From NCBI GenBank assembly GCA_905235445.1, contig CAJOLJ010000028.1, forward strand, positions 1-52,187: a DNA stretch of 52,187 nucleotides. The letters run 5' to 3'. The notes under the pieces were generated by a model. The model did no database searches. It was not told where the DNA came from and saw nothing but the letters and a program-made list of their open reading frames with translations. Source of the stretch: an uncultured Bacteroidales bacterium. Its GTDB lineage: Bacteria; Bacteroidota; Bacteroidia; Bacteroidales; UBA932. The translations under genes and the position numbers were made by a program. Positions 26,903 to 35,535 of the stretch are shown here, piece after piece; position 1 is the stretch's first letter; the number at the start of each line of letters is the position of its first letter.

Positions 26903-27535
26903 ATGAAAATTTCTTCGGCCACCTTCGCAGGAAGCAGCACAAAGACATCCGGAAGGCCTCAACCGAGGCTTCGGGAGTTCGCCTTCATCGGAAGAAGCAA
27001 CGTCGGCAAATCCTCGCTGATTAACATGCTGTGCTCCAACGGCAAGCTTGCCATGACAAGCGCCACGCCGGGCAAAACCCGCCTCGTAAACCACTTCAAC
27101 ATAAACGGCAAGTGGTACCTGGTCGACCTTCCCGGCTACGGCTATGCCAAGATGCCCCCGCAGGAGAAGGCCAAGCTGGAGGCCATAATAAGGGACTATC
27201 TCAACCACTCCGAAGAACTCACCGCCCTTTTCATACTGGTGGACTGCCGCCACGACGTGCAGAAAGCCGACCTCGACTTCCTTGGAGAAGTGGGCGGAAG
27301 CGACATCCCTTTCTACATCATTTTCACCAAAGGCGACAAGCTGGGCCCGGTAGCCCTGCAGAAGAGAGTTGAGGAAAACGTCTCCCAGATCAGGGAGCAC
27401 CTCGGGAAGCTGTATCCCGGGGAAGAATTCCAGCTGAAGCATTTCAGCAGCTCGGCCAAGTCCTCCCTGGGACGCGACGAGATCCTTTCCTTCATCGGGG
27501 AGATGCTCCAACAGCAAACGACAACGACTACTTAA
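26903..27535 (+). CDS. engB: Ribosome biogenesis GTP-binding protein EngB (YsxC/YihA)
   Basis: 210 residues. It is a single TRAFAC GTPase domain: P-loop GRSNVGKSS (30-38), Thr in TPGKT, G3 DLPGYG, G4 FTKGDK in place of TKxD, and a C-terminal SSAKSSLG (G5). It acts in large-subunit assembly. The upstream in-frame Met (26837) lies before the -7 box and is rejected. It is followed after 25 bases by prs. Confidence 0.94.
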   Translation: MKISSATFAGSSTKTSGRPQPRLREFAFIGRSNVGKSSLINMLCSNGKLAMTSATPGKTRLVNHFNINGKWYLVDLPGYGYAKMPPQEKAKLEAIIRDYLNHSEELTALFILVDCRHDVQKADLDFLGEVGGSDIPFYIIFTKGDKLGPVALQKRVEENVSQIREHLGKLYPGEEFQLKHFSSSAKSSLGRDEILSFIGEMLQQQTTTTT

Positions 27536-27560
27536 GTATATACAACAACCCATTTTCACC

Positions 27561-28538
27561 ATGATCGGTAAGAACAGAATTGAGATATTCGCAAGCAGGG
27601 CATCCAGGGACTTCGCCCTCAAAGTGATATCCGAATACAACAAACTCGTCACACCCGAGGAAGGCCCCCTGCATCTTGGTACATGCGACATCACTTCCTT
27701 CAGTGACGGTGAGTTCCAACCCGCCTACACCGAAAGCGTGAGAGGCGCTACCGTATTCATAATTCAGTCCACCTTCCCCCCGGCGGACAACCTGATGGAA
27801 CTCCTGCTCATGATCGATGCGGCCAAAAGGGCTTCCGCGGAGAAGGTGATAGCCGTGATTCCATACTATGGCTGGGCCAGGCAGGACAGGAAGGACCGCC
27901 CCCGCGTATCCATCGGGGCCAAACTGGAAGCGAACCTGCTCCATGCCGCAGGAGCCGACAGGGTCATGACCTGCGATCTCCATGCGGACCAGATCCAGGG
28001 ATTCTTCGACTTCCCCGTGGACCATGTTTACGCCAGCAAGGTTTTCGTTCCTTACATCAAGAGCCTGAACCTCTCCAACCTCTCCATCGCCGCCCCCGAC
28101 ATGGGCGGGGCCAAGAGGGCCAATGCCTATGCCAGGGAACTTGCCTGCCCGGTGATTGTCTGCCACAAGACCCGCGAGAAGGCCAACATCGTTTCCTCCA
28201 TCACCGCCATCGGCGAGGTGGAAGGACGTGACATCATCATCGTCGATGACATGATAGACACCGCCGGTACCCTCACCAAGGCTGCCGACGTCCTCATGGA
28301 GAAAGGTGCCGCCTCGGTAAGGGCCTGCGCCACCCATCCCGTGCTTTCCGGCAAGGCCTACGAGAACATATCCCGTTCCTCCCTCAAGGAGGTCTATGTC
28401 ACCGACACCATTCCGCTCAAATGCCCCGAGGGAATCGACTGCTCGAAGATCAAGGTCGTCAGCATGACCGAGACTTTCGCGAAGATCATCCGCAGGGTAT
28501 ACAACTGTGAACCTATCAGCACCGAGTTCATCTTCTAG
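27561..28538 (+). CDS. prs: Ribose-phosphate pyrophosphokinase
   Basis: Makes PRPP from ribose 5-phosphate and ATP. 325 residues, normal length. Visible are the substrate loop YYGWARQDRKDRP, the metal/ATP region CDLHADQIQGFFD and the PRPP-binding motif IIIVDDMIDTAGTLT. The N-terminal strand order matches Prs. Co-directional with engB and der. Confidence 0.95.
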   Translation: MIGKNRIEIFASRASRDFALKVISEYNKLVTPEEGPLHLGTCDITSFSDGEFQPAYTESVRGATVFIIQSTFPPADNLMELLLMIDAAKRASAEKVIAVIPYYGWARQDRKDRPRVSIGAKLEANLLHAAGADRVMTCDLHADQIQGFFDFPVDHVYASKVFVPYIKSLNLSNLSIAAPDMGGAKRANAYARELACPVIVCHKTREKANIVSSITAIGEVEGRDIIIVDDMIDTAGTLTKAADVLMEKGAASVRACATHPVLSGKAYENISRSSLKEVYVTDTIPLKCPEGIDCSKIKVVSMTETFAKIIRRVYNCEPISTEFIF

Positions 28539-28585
28539 GAAACGGAAGATGGCCCGGTGAGGGCAATAATGCAAATCGCGCCAAA

Positions 28586-28858
28586 GTGAAAGTTTTTCTG
28601 GCGGCACTGCTCCTCGTCGGCGCCGGGGTATTTGTCATGTGCTTCAACATCATTTTCCGTAAGCGTCCCTTCCCCGAAAGTGACGTAGGGAACAATAAGG
28701 AAATGCGCCGTCTCGGGATCCGCTGCATGAAAGAAGTGGATGACGAACTGTTCTCTTCTCCTGGCAAAGAGGGGAAGAAGGCTTCCCTTGACTGCTCGGG
28801 CGAGTACACCCCCGACTGCAAGGGCTGCTCCCTGTATAAGTTGGAAAGCAGGAAATAG
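28586..28858 (+). CDS. Small Cys-rich membrane-anchored protein
   Basis: 90 residues from a GTG start; no in-frame ATG fits. One N-terminal helix (VFLAALLLVGAGVFVMCFNIIF) is followed by a basic patch, the segment RPFPESDVGNNKEMRRLGI-C and a C-terminal Cys group (C...CKGC). The segment resembles Bacteroidetes small proteins annotated only as membrane or secreted protein, distantly like the NQR maturation factor NqrM. The Cys pattern could bind a metal. Function unknown. It sits between prs and der with gaps of 47 and 40 bases. Confidence 0.65.
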   Translation: MKVFLAALLLVGAGVFVMCFNIIFRKRPFPESDVGNNKEMRRLGIRCMKEVDDELFSSPGKEGKKASLDCSGEYTPDCKGCSLYKLESRK

Positions 28859-28898
28859 AGAGGTGTACCTACTTTAACCCTTAACAAAAAGAACCGAT

Positions 28899-30209
28899 AT
28901 GGGACTCGTAGCAATAGTCGGGAGACCGAATGTGGGGAAGTCCACCCTCTTCAACCGCCTGGTCGGAATGCGGCAGGCAATAGTGGATGAGACAGCCGGC
29001 GTGACAAGGGACCGTCACTACGGCAAATGCGAATGGTGCGGGAATGAATTCTCGGTAGTGGATACCGGAGGATGGTCCTCCGGGAGCGATGACATGTTCG
29101 AGGAGGAGATAAGAAAGCAGGTGGTGATAGCCGTAGAGGAATGCGACGTCGTGCTCTTCATGGTCGAGGCCGCCACCGGTGTCACTGACTACGACAGCGA
29201 AATCGCCGACCTCCTCCGTCGCAGCGGAAAGCCTGTCGTGCTCGCCGTGAACAAAGTCGACTCAGCCGAGAAGATGTACGACACCTATCAGTTCTATTCC
29301 CTAGGCCTCGGGGAAATCTTCAGCATATCTTCCGCCAACGGAGGCGGGACCGGTGACCTCCTCGACGAGATCGTGCGTCTTCTTCCAAAGGAAGAGAAAG
29401 AGCGGGAGGACCCCTTCGAGAATCTCCCTCATATAGCGATAGTCGGAAAGCCGAACGTGGGGAAATCCTCCCTCACGAACGCCCTGCTCGGGGAGGAAAG
29501 AAACATTGTGACGCCCCTTGCGGGGACGACCAGGGACTCGATTTCCAGCCACTACAACAAGTTCGGGCATGAGTTCATACTGGTGGATACGGCAGGAATG
29601 AGAAGGAAGAACCGGGTCAGCGAGGACCTGGAGTTCTACTCCGTCATGAGGGCCATCAGGGCCATCGAGCACTCGGACGTGTGCATCCTCATGATCGACG
29701 CGAATTCCGGCATGGAAGCCCAGGACATGGCCATTTTCAACCTCATCCAGAAAAACAGGAAGGGTTGCGTACTGGTGGTGAACAAATGGGACACTTTCCA
29801 GAAGGACTCCGGAACGATGAAAGAATACAACAAGCTTCTCAAGCAAAGACTCGCCCCCTTCGACGACATCCCCATCATTTTCACTTCCGTGACCCAGAAA
29901 GTCAGGATCCTGGATGTGCTCGATGCGGTTCAGAGGGTGAGCGACAACTACCGGAGGAAGATTTCGACATCGGCCATAAACGAGGCGATGCTTCCCGAGA
30001 TAGAAAACTATCCACCGCCGGCATGGAAGGGGAAATACGTGAAGATAAAGTACATCACCCAGCTTCCCACCCGAACTCCCTCGTTCGCTTTCTTCTGCAA
30101 TCTTCCCCAGTACGTGAAAGATCCGTACAAAAGGTTCCTGGAGAACAAGCTAAGGGAGCATTTCGACCTGTGCGGCTGCCCCGTGCAGATCTATCTGCGT
30201 CAGAAATAA
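28899..30209 (+). CDS. der: Ribosome-associated double GTPase Der (EngA)
   Basis: 436 residues. There are two tandem GTPase domains: GRPNVGKST (8-16) with DTGGW and NKVD, then GKPNVGKSS (about 183-191) with DTAGM and NKWD. A C-terminal KH-like domain ends [10 protein letters not shown]. It acts in 50S assembly. Last gene of engB-prs-small-der. Confidence 0.96.
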   Translation: MGLVAIVGRPNVGKSTLFNRLVGMRQAIVDETAGVTRDRHYGKCEWCGNEFSVVDTGGWSSGSDDMFEEEIRKQVVIAVEECDVVLFMVEAATGVTDYDSEIADLLRRSGKPVVLAVNKVDSAEKMYDTYQFYSLGLGEIFSISSANGGGTGDLLDEIVRLLPKEEKEREDPFENLPHIAIVGKPNVGKSSLTNALLGEERNIVTPLAGTTRDSISSHYNKFGHEFILVDTAGMRRKNRVSEDLEFYSVMRAIRAIEHSDVCILMIDANSGMEAQDMAIFNLIQKNRKGCVLVVNKWDTFQKDSGTMKEYNKLLKQRLAPFDDIPIIFTSVTQKVRILDVLDAVQRVSDNYRRKISTSAINEAMLPEIENYPPPAWKGKYVKIKYITQLPTRTPSFAFFCNLPQYVKDPYKRFLENKLREHFDLCGCPVQIYLRQK

Positions 30210-30306
30210 TTCCTCATCCTCGCTCCGGGGCGGGGAGGGAAACATTACGGGTTGGAGAGGCTTCCTTTCCAGCCCGCTTTCATTGAAACGCCCCTCTTTC
30301 CTTCGT

Positions 30307-30549
30307 CTACCCCTGCTTCTTCTCTTCCTCCTCCAACGCGGCAATCTTCTCCAGCTCGTTTTTCAGAATCTGGGCGGGGTCCCCCGTATTGAAGGCGGCC
30401 TTGAGATAAGGTATGCGTTCCCTTGTGATGAAACCGAAGTTGAGGATCTTGATATGCTCGGGCATTCCCGTGGCCCTGGAGGACTCCACCAGAGAACAGT
30501 GTCCGCCCTTCTGTCCCTTCCTTGTAGATTTTACGACGTGTACAAACAT
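30307..30549 (-). CDS. Small protein resembling the N-terminus of IS1634/IS4-type transposases
   Basis: 80 residues. MFVHVVKSTRKG, then HCSLVESSR, and ILNFGF followed by IPYLKAAFN resemble the first about 80 residues of large IS1634-like transposases (MFV.., the LVES segment, then the LGF/PYLKAAF region), after which the protein ends in an acidic-basic tail. No catalytic DDE part follows and no terminal repeats are seen. A -7 element (TAGGTTTG, minus strand, 30574-30581) lies 25 bases upstream, so it could be expressed as a stand-alone protein. Either a transposase fragment or a domesticated small protein. Confidence 0.45.
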   Translation of the reverse strand: MFVHVVKSTRKGQKGGHCSLVESSRATGMPEHIKILNFGFITRERIPYLKAAFNTGDPAQILKNELEKIAALEEEEKKQG

Positions 30550-30785
30550 AGCTAAGTCAGATTAATCCGGTTGCAAACCTACTGAATTTTTTTCTTTTGA
30601 CAGACCTGGACAAAAGAAAATATCGCAAATATCCATCCTAAACATTGTTCATGCCGGCCGAACTATCGACCGGTGCATAGGGTGGACGGTGGGGGTGAGG
30701 GGCCTCCTTTTACCTGCGCCCCACCTAAGTGAGGGCGGATTCAGCGGACTTGGGGTTCAGGTTCAGTGGCCTCGGGACAGGGGGC
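30550..30785. other. Intergenic region after the sensor kinase gene
   Basis: Apart from the -7 element for the small gene at 30307-30549, I see no gene or clear terminator in these 236 bases. Confidence 0.4.
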
Positions 30786-33700
30786 TTAAGCATCTGCCTT
30801 TGGCATCCTCACGGTGAAGCATGCCCCGCCAAGGTTGAAGGAGCGGGAGTAGAAGATATCCCCGCCGCATCTTTCCAGGATGTTCTTGCAGATGGCAAGA
30901 CCGAGACCTGTTCCCGCACTCTTGGTAGTGAAATTGGGGGTGAACAGTTTGGAACGGTTCTCGTCCTTCACCCCGGGTCCGTTATCCTCGAAGACGATGT
31001 CATAGAAGCCGTCTTTCGTGGAGTTGCGCAGCGACACCCAGACTTGCCCCACCTTCGGAGCTCCCTGCTCGGCCTGCATGTTCTCGATTGCCTGCACCGC
31101 ATTGGTGATGAGATTCACGAGGACACGGGTCAGCTGGGGCTTCGGCCCCATGACATAGGCGTCCTGGAAGCCTATGTACTGGAAGGAAATGTTCTCCCTC
31201 TCGTCGAAGAGGGCCACCTGGTCCTTGCAGAGGGTATCGAGGTTTATGCGTACCGGCTCTTCCCCGTAGAGCTTGGCGAAGGTGGAGAACTCGTTGGCGG
31301 TATCGGTGAGCGTGTCTATGGAATCCAATATCACAGGGACCACCGCATCGAATTTCTCCTCCCAGAGTGGATCGCCCTTTGACTTGAGGCGCGCAATCCT
31401 CTGGATCTGAAGTCTTATGGGGGTCAGGGGGTTCTTGATCTCATGGGCTACCTGACGGGCCATCTCGCTCCAGGCCTTGTCCCTTTCAAGCTGGGCCGCC
31501 TGCTTGCTGCTTTCCGAGAGGTCGTGCACCATGAGGTTGTAGGCCCTGACAAGTGGGGATATCTCGTCATCCCTGTCGTAGATGATGTACTCCAGGCCCT
31601 CGGTCCGCGCCTGTTTCATCTTGCTGGACATGACGAAGAGGGGATGGAACATCTTCTCGACCACCTCGGTGGTTATGATCCGGGAGAGGATCATGAGGAT
31701 GAGGAAGACCGTGAGTATGAAAATGGAGTGGAAAATGGCCTCCGACTTGAAGTCGGTCGTGGACTCCGTATAGGGAGAGGAAACAATTGCGAGAAGGGCC
31801 CCGTTCTCATTGAACAGCGGGGCGTACATCGCACTATAACCCTGTCCCGATATAGTCTCCCTGTTCACGAAGAAACGCCGGCTTCCCTTCAATATCGCAT
31901 TGTAGGGTCCAGCCTCGATTCTCGGGCCCAGGATCATTTTCTCGAACACCTCGGGATAGGTTGAGAGGAAGACCTTGCCGGAAGGAGTGTAGAGGGTTAT
32001 GTCTGAGTTCGTGAACCCGCCGATGTCATCGAGTGAATGGTTCATCGGTTTTGTCGCGAAATCCTGATAGGAAGTGAAGTATCGGCAGCCGTTCTCGAGG
32101 AGGGTCTGTATGGTGCCGATCTTCCCCGTCATGAGGTTCCTCTGGTTGCTCTCGTTACGCCTGTACACGAAGAGGACGCTCACCACCGCCATCACCACCA
32201 GGGTCGTAATCAGTGAAATGTACAGGACGAGATTTATCCTGGACTTGAAGTAGCCCCTCTCAGCAGGCTTTTCCCGGTGCCTGGCCCAATGCGGGATGTT
32301 GACAAGCAGCAGAGCCATCAGGGCAAGCAGGAAAAGGGACATGGCGTACTGGGTCACGGTGGTACGCTGCCTGGAGACTATGATGGTCTCCTCCGGGTTT
32401 ATGTTCGTCGTGAAATGCACGTACCCGTCCCTGGCAGTCACGTTGTGGGACTGGTCGTAGTCTTCTTCCAGGCGGGTCGGATAAGGGAAGGCCCCGCGGT
32501 AGTTGACCAGCTTTCCTTCCAGGTACTTGGCATAGGAATACCTGGCCGGGATGATTACCGAGCCGGAGGAGGTGCTGCCTATTATGGCGGAATAGCCCTT
32601 GTCCTGCCTGTCCGCATTGTCACCGAGGGAAAGAAGCAGACGCGACACCCCGCTCGAGGGGGCATAGTAGAGGAAGATCCCGGTATACTGGGCCCTGCCG
32701 CTCGGGGAGCGGGAGTACATGAAATGCGAACTGTCCGCTATCGCCACGGAATTTCTCAGGCGCTCATTGAAATAGCGCATCGCATTCTGGTCGTTGTCGT
32801 TCTCCCTGGAAATGTACACGTCCAGGTCCCAGGACTGGGAGATCCTGCCGAAATAGTTTTCCACAAGTCGGTTCATGACCACCCTGTAGTCACGGTCCCC
32901 GCTTACCAGGGCATTGATTACGGGATCCACCGCAATGCTCTTCTCGATGTTGCGAAGCTGCAGCTCGAATCCCAGGTCCCTGTCTATGGCAAGCCTGTTG
33001 GCCCAGATTTCCACACGGGACGCCTCCCTCCGGAATCCCAGGACCGAGGCCATGCTCACAAGGTAGATGGAGCACAGGACCGCGAACAGTGTCCTTCCCA
33101 CCCTCGAGAAAGGCTTGTACTTCAACCCGAAGAAATACCCCAGCGGCCCCCTGGCCATCTCAAGGATGAACCATACGCTCAGAAGCTGCAACAGAAGCAG
33201 CAGGTACACGGGGAACGTGTACCGTCCGATCTGGGCGATCTTGTACAGTTCCAGGGTGATGTTGGAGTTCTGGATTACACTCCGGAATATGAAGTTGCTG
33301 TATACTATCAGTGAAAGTGCCGAAACCAGAAGGAAGGCGAGCCAGGCTCCCATCCTGAGGTCCCCTTTCCTGGTCCACTTGTAGATGCGGATGCGGTTCA
33401 TGTACAGGAGCAGCACCACCAGGAACACGATGAACCCCGTGATGAGGACAGAACCCAGGGAATAGAGGATGCTTCCGCCCGAATAGATCATCGGGGAGAA
33501 CAGCTCGGTACGGAAAGCCAGCGGGGCGTCATGCTCTCTTATTATCTTGAAAAGAGGTATGCCCTCGGCCCTTACGGGAGTTCCCCCGGAGTAAGAGATG
33601 GGATAAATATGGAACCTTTCCGGGACATGCAGGGCCGGATTGACACCGTTATAGTTTCCGTCTACGTTGCGCTTGATTTCCAGGGCGCCGATGACAAGGG

Positions 33701-34184
33701 ACTCGGTGGAGGGGTCCTCCACGCTCTTTATGAGATACCACTTAGGTCCCAGGTTCATGTACTGGAGGGTAGAGGTGACATCCCTGAGCGGCGAATACAG
33801 ATTGTTCCTCAAGTACAGGAATCTCTGCTCCAGCACCTTCGTCGTTATGTCGTCGTTGTCCAGGATGAAGGAGTTGCACCAGGACTGGAGAGTGTCCTGG
33901 ACATACTTGTAGATGACCATGTCACGGCTCAGCCCCGCAGGTGAGGGCCACTGCGAAGGAGGGGTCCCGAGAGCCTCTTCCATGCAGGAATTGAGGCGGT
34001 CAAGGCGTGTGGACAGATACTTCTGGGTCCTGCGTCCGGTCAGTTCACCGGTATCGTTCACGCTGTAGTACATGAGCAGGATTACGGACAGGATGAGCAC
34101 CAGCACCACTCCTGAAAGCCTCAGAACACTGCGAGGAGTGCGCCTCAGCCACCCTATAAGACTATCCACCACCTTGTTACTCAT
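30786..34184 (-). CDS. NtrY-like membrane sensor histidine kinase
   Basis: 1132 residues. About eight membrane segments are visible: near 20-42, a group at about 250-370 (VLITGFIVFLVVLLLYM, YLLLLLQLLSVWFIL), a helix after the second extracytoplasmic part (YAMSLFLLALMALLL), one near 650, and FILTVFLILMILSRIIT. A HAMP-like linker precedes the HisKA box ARQVAHEIKNPLTPIRLQ (phosphorylated His914). The ATPase domain has NLITNAVQA, FEDNGPGV and GTGLGLAICKNIL. The architecture and NPLTPI box are those of NtrY-type kinases, which signal to sigma-54 activators. An NtrC-type activator gene lies 4 kb away at 38307. It starts within the end of rlmH (8-base overlap). The signal sensed is unknown. Confidence 0.88.
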   Translation of the reverse strand: MSNKVVDSLIGWLRRTPRSVLRLSGVVLVLILSVILLMYYSVNDTGELTGRRTQKYLSTRLDRLNSCMEEALGTPPSQWPSPAGLSRDMVIYKYVQDTLQSWCNSFILDNDDITTKVLEQRFLYLRNNLYSPLRDVTSTLQYMNLGPKWYLIKSVEDPSTESLVIGALEIKRNVDGNYNGVNPALHVPERFHIYPISYSGGTPVRAEGIPLFKIIREHDAPLAFRTELFSPMIYSGGSILYSLGSVLITGFIVFLVVLLLYMNRIRIYKWTRKGDLRMGAWLAFLLVSALSLIVYSNFIFRSVIQNSNITLELYKIAQIGRYTFPVYLLLLLQLLSVWFILEMARGPLGYFFGLKYKPFSRVGRTLFAVLCSIYLVSMASVLGFRREASRVEIWANRLAIDRDLGFELQLRNIEKSIAVDPVINALVSGDRDYRVVMNRLVENYFGRISQSWDLDVYISRENDNDQNAMRYFNERLRNSVAIADSSHFMYSRSPSGRAQYTGIFLYYAPSSGVSRLLLSLGDNADRQDKGYSAIIGSTSSGSVIIPARYSYAKYLEGKLVNYRGAFPYPTRLEEDYDQSHNVTARDGYVHFTTNINPEETIIVSRQRTTVTQYAMSLFLLALMALLLVNIPHWARHREKPAERGYFKSRINLVLYISLITTLVVMAVVSVLFVYRRNESNQRNLMTGKIGTIQTLLENGCRYFTSYQDFATKPMNHSLDDIGGFTNSDITLYTPSGKVFLSTYPEVFEKMILGPRIEAGPYNAILKGSRRFFVNRETISGQGYSAMYAPLFNENGALLAIVSSPYTESTTDFKSEAIFHSIFILTVFLILMILSRIITTEVVEKMFHPLFVMSSKMKQARTEGLEYIIYDRDDEISPLVRAYNLMVHDLSESSKQAAQLERDKAWSEMARQVAHEIKNPLTPIRLQIQRIARLKSKGDPLWEEKFDAVVPVILDSIDTLTDTANEFSTFAKLYGEEPVRINLDTLCKDQVALFDERENISFQYIGFQDAYVMGPKPQLTRVLVNLITNAVQAIENMQAEQGAPKVGQVWVSLRNSTKDGFYDIVFEDNGPGVKDENRSKLFTPNFTTKSAGTGLGLAICKNILERCGGDIFYSRSFNLGGACFTVRMPKADA

Positions 34185-34653
34185 GATGATACGGTTCCCC
34201 CTTTATTATGGTGAAGGCCCGGTACAGTTGTTCCGTGAAAATGGCCCGAACCAGTTGATGCGAGAATGTCATCCTGGAAAGCGACAGCTTTGAATCAGCC
34301 CGTCCGTATACTTTCTCGCTGAAACCGTAGGCTCCCCCTATTATGAAGACGATGTCCCTGCCCGAGGCGGTGACAAACTTCCTCTCAAGGAATGACGCAA
34401 ACTCCACCGACCTCATCTCCTTGCCCCTTTCGTCCAGGAGAATGACGTCATCACCGCTCTTCACCTTCGAAAGAAGCAGCTCCCCTTCCCTCTCTTTTAT
34501 GGACTCCTGGGAAAGTGAAGAAACGTTCCTGAGTTCCGGAAGCTCGACCACCGAGAAGGGGGCATAATGGGAAATCCTGGAACTGTACAGTTCCACGGCC
34601 CGTGCGACCCAGTCGAAAGCGGTCTTCCCCATCAGAAGGAGCGTTATCTTCAT
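34177..34653 (-). CDS. rlmH: 23S rRNA (pseudouridine1915-N3)-methyltransferase RlmH
   Basis: 158 residues from the ATG at 34653. SPOUT fold: IVFIIGGAYGFSEKVY is the SAM-binding knot segment, and SLSRMTFSHQLVRAIFTEQLYRAF and the terminal KGEPYHHE are diagnostic. A consensus promoter ends 25 bases upstream, which excludes the longer start. The coding end overlaps the sensor kinase start, so the two are co-transcribed. Confidence 0.95.
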   Translation of the reverse strand: MKITLLLMGKTAFDWVARAVELYSSRISHYAPFSVVELPELRNVSSLSQESIKEREGELLLSKVKSGDDVILLDERGKEMRSVEFASFLERKFVTASGRDIVFIIGGAYGFSEKVYGRADSKLSLSRMTFSHQLVRAIFTEQLYRAFTIIKGEPYHHE

Positions 34654-34677
34654 GTGCCTATAAATCTTTTTGATAGG

Positions 34678-34709
34678 CAAAGATACTCTTGTGGCTCAAT
34701 ATTTGCAAA
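34678..34709 (-). promoter_or_regulatory. Promoter of rlmH-sensor kinase
   Basis: On the minus strand, -33 TTTG (34706-34709), 20 bases, -7 TATCTTTG (34678-34685). It overlaps the divergent promoter for the DUF4783 gene. Confidence 0.7.
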
Positions 34710-34720
34710 CAATACCTTTG
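34688..34720 (+). promoter_or_regulatory. Promoter of the DUF4783 gene
   Basis: CTTG (34688-34691), 21 bases, then -7 TACCTTTG (34713-34720). It is physically interleaved with the leftward rlmH promoter, so the two cannot be fully occupied at once. Confidence 0.55.
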
Positions 34721-34789
34721 GAAAAGAGCCGTCCGGGCGGGACTCCCCCCCCACCGACAGGATACATTTACTTTCAGGATTCGAAGACA

Positions 34790-35233
34790 ATGAGGTTTTT
34801 AAGGAGAATACTCATCACGGCGATGATTCTTCCTGCACTGCACACAGCTGCGGCGCAGTCCCGCTTCGCTTCCACATCCGCCACCGCCCCTTCCGAACAG
34901 CAGGGCTACGATGTCTTCAACCCCATTGCAAAGTACATCCGCCAAGGGGATGCGGAAAAGCTGTCCGCCTGGTTCGCGGACAACCTGGAGATAAGCATCT
35001 TCTCATCCTCCAACGCTTCCTCCCGCAACCAGGCCAGGCAGATCCTGAAATCATTCTTCGACACCTACACCCCACGTTCATTTGACATCACCCATACCGC
35101 AGGGCGGGCCAACATGAAATACGCCCTCGGAAGCCTCAACGCCGGCGGCGAAGCATTGGAGGTCACGATCTTCGTGACGAACAAGGGGAACTCCTACAAG
35201 ATCCAACTTCTGAAAATAGACAGGACTGACTGA
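34790..35233 (+). CDS. DUF4783 exported protein
   Basis: 147 residues. The signal peptide MRFLRRILITAMILPALH-TAAAQ ends near residue 23. The mature part, with FNPIAKYIRQGDAEKLSAWFADNLEISI and RNQARQILKSFFDTY, matches the Bacteroidetes DUF4783 (NTF2-like fold) family, periplasmic and of unknown role. The stop codon lies inside the loop of its own terminator. Confidence 0.85.
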   Translation: MRFLRRILITAMILPALHTAAAQSRFASTSATAPSEQQGYDVFNPIAKYIRQGDAEKLSAWFADNLEISIFSSSNASSRNQARQILKSFFDTYTPRSFDITHTAGRANMKYALGSLNAGGEALEVTIFVTNKGNSYKIQLLKIDRTD

Positions 35234-35251
35234 TGGGTCAGTCTTTTTTTT
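35224..35251 (+). terminator. Terminator of the DUF4783 gene
   Basis: GACTGAC/GTCAGTC with a six-base loop containing the stop codon, then eight Ts. Confidence 0.85.
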
Positions 35252-35273
35252 GTGCGTGCCGAGCGCAAAGTGG

Positions 35274-35296
35274 TATTATTCTCGCAAAGAATGATA
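35274..35296. promoter_or_regulatory. Dyad, candidate activator site for the sigma-54 promoters
   Basis: TATTATTC (35274-35281) and GAATGATA (35289-35296) form an inverted repeat with one mismatch and a 7-base spacer. It is centred about 80 bases upstream of the first predicted sigma-54 start, where NtrC-type activators usually bind. Confidence 0.4.
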
Positions 35297-35338
35297 TTAT
35301 CCAGCAATTCTGAGCATTTTAATGGCGCAAATTGAATT

Positions 35339-35354
35339 TGGCACGCGCTTTGCA
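35339..35354 (+). promoter_or_regulatory. Sigma-54 promoter, copy 1
   Basis: TGGCACGCGCTTTGCA is an essentially perfect -24/-12 element (consensus TGGCAC-N5-TTGCA). The GG lies at 35340-35341 and the GC at 35352-35353, predicting a start near 35365. No -33/-7 housekeeping promoter overlaps it. Confidence 0.85.
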
Positions 35355-35364
35355 ATTTATTAAG

Positions 35365-35429
35365 TCGGTTAGTTTAGTTGATAATAATAGGGTTTAGAAA
35401 GGCGAGCGTCGTGAGGATGCTCGCTTTTT
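35365..35429 (+). ncRNA. Predicted sigma-54-dependent small RNA, copy 1
   Basis: About 65 nucleotides from the predicted start to the end of the T-run. The 5' part is AU-rich and unstructured, and contains the block 35362-35395 that is identical in copy 2. A perfect terminator stem GCGAGC (35402-35407)/GCTCGC (35419-35424), loop GTCGTGAGGAT and five Ts complete the unit. No reading frame of credible length or with a conserved start is present. I know no Rfam family with this sequence, though I could not search. It is probably a regulatory RNA acting through the single-stranded 5' segment; the target is unknown. The unit repeats with a 106-base period. Confidence 0.7.
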
Positions 35430-35444
35430 CTATTTAACTTACTT

Positions 35445-35460
35445 TGGCATGCACTTTGCA
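35445..35460 (+). promoter_or_regulatory. Sigma-54 promoter, copy 2
   Basis: TGGCATGCACTTTGCA, with GG at 35446-35447 and GC at 35458-35459. It starts 15 bases after the T-run of copy 1. It differs from copy 1 at two bases, both outside the critical GG and GC. Confidence 0.85.
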
Positions 35461-35470
35461 ATTTAAAAAG

Positions 35471-35535
35471 TCGGTTAGTTTAGTTGATAATAATAGGGTT
35501 TGAAAAGCGAGCGTCGTGAGGATGGTCGCTTTTTC
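35471..35535 (+). ncRNA. Predicted sigma-54-dependent small RNA, copy 2
   Basis: A second unit with the identical 34-base block at 35468-35501 and the identical terminator loop GTCGTGAGGAT. The stem is GCGAGC (35507-35512)/GGTCGC (35524-35529), with one internal G-G mismatch, followed by a long T-rich tail. The two copies share everything functional for a sigma-54 transcript but differ in the linker (TTTAGAAAGG versus TTTGAAAA). They may respond together or have slightly different stability. Confidence 0.7.

Noticed and set aside
34741..34753. C-rich tract upstream of DUF4783
   Set aside because: Only eight consecutive Cs, in an untranslated leader, with no obvious effect.
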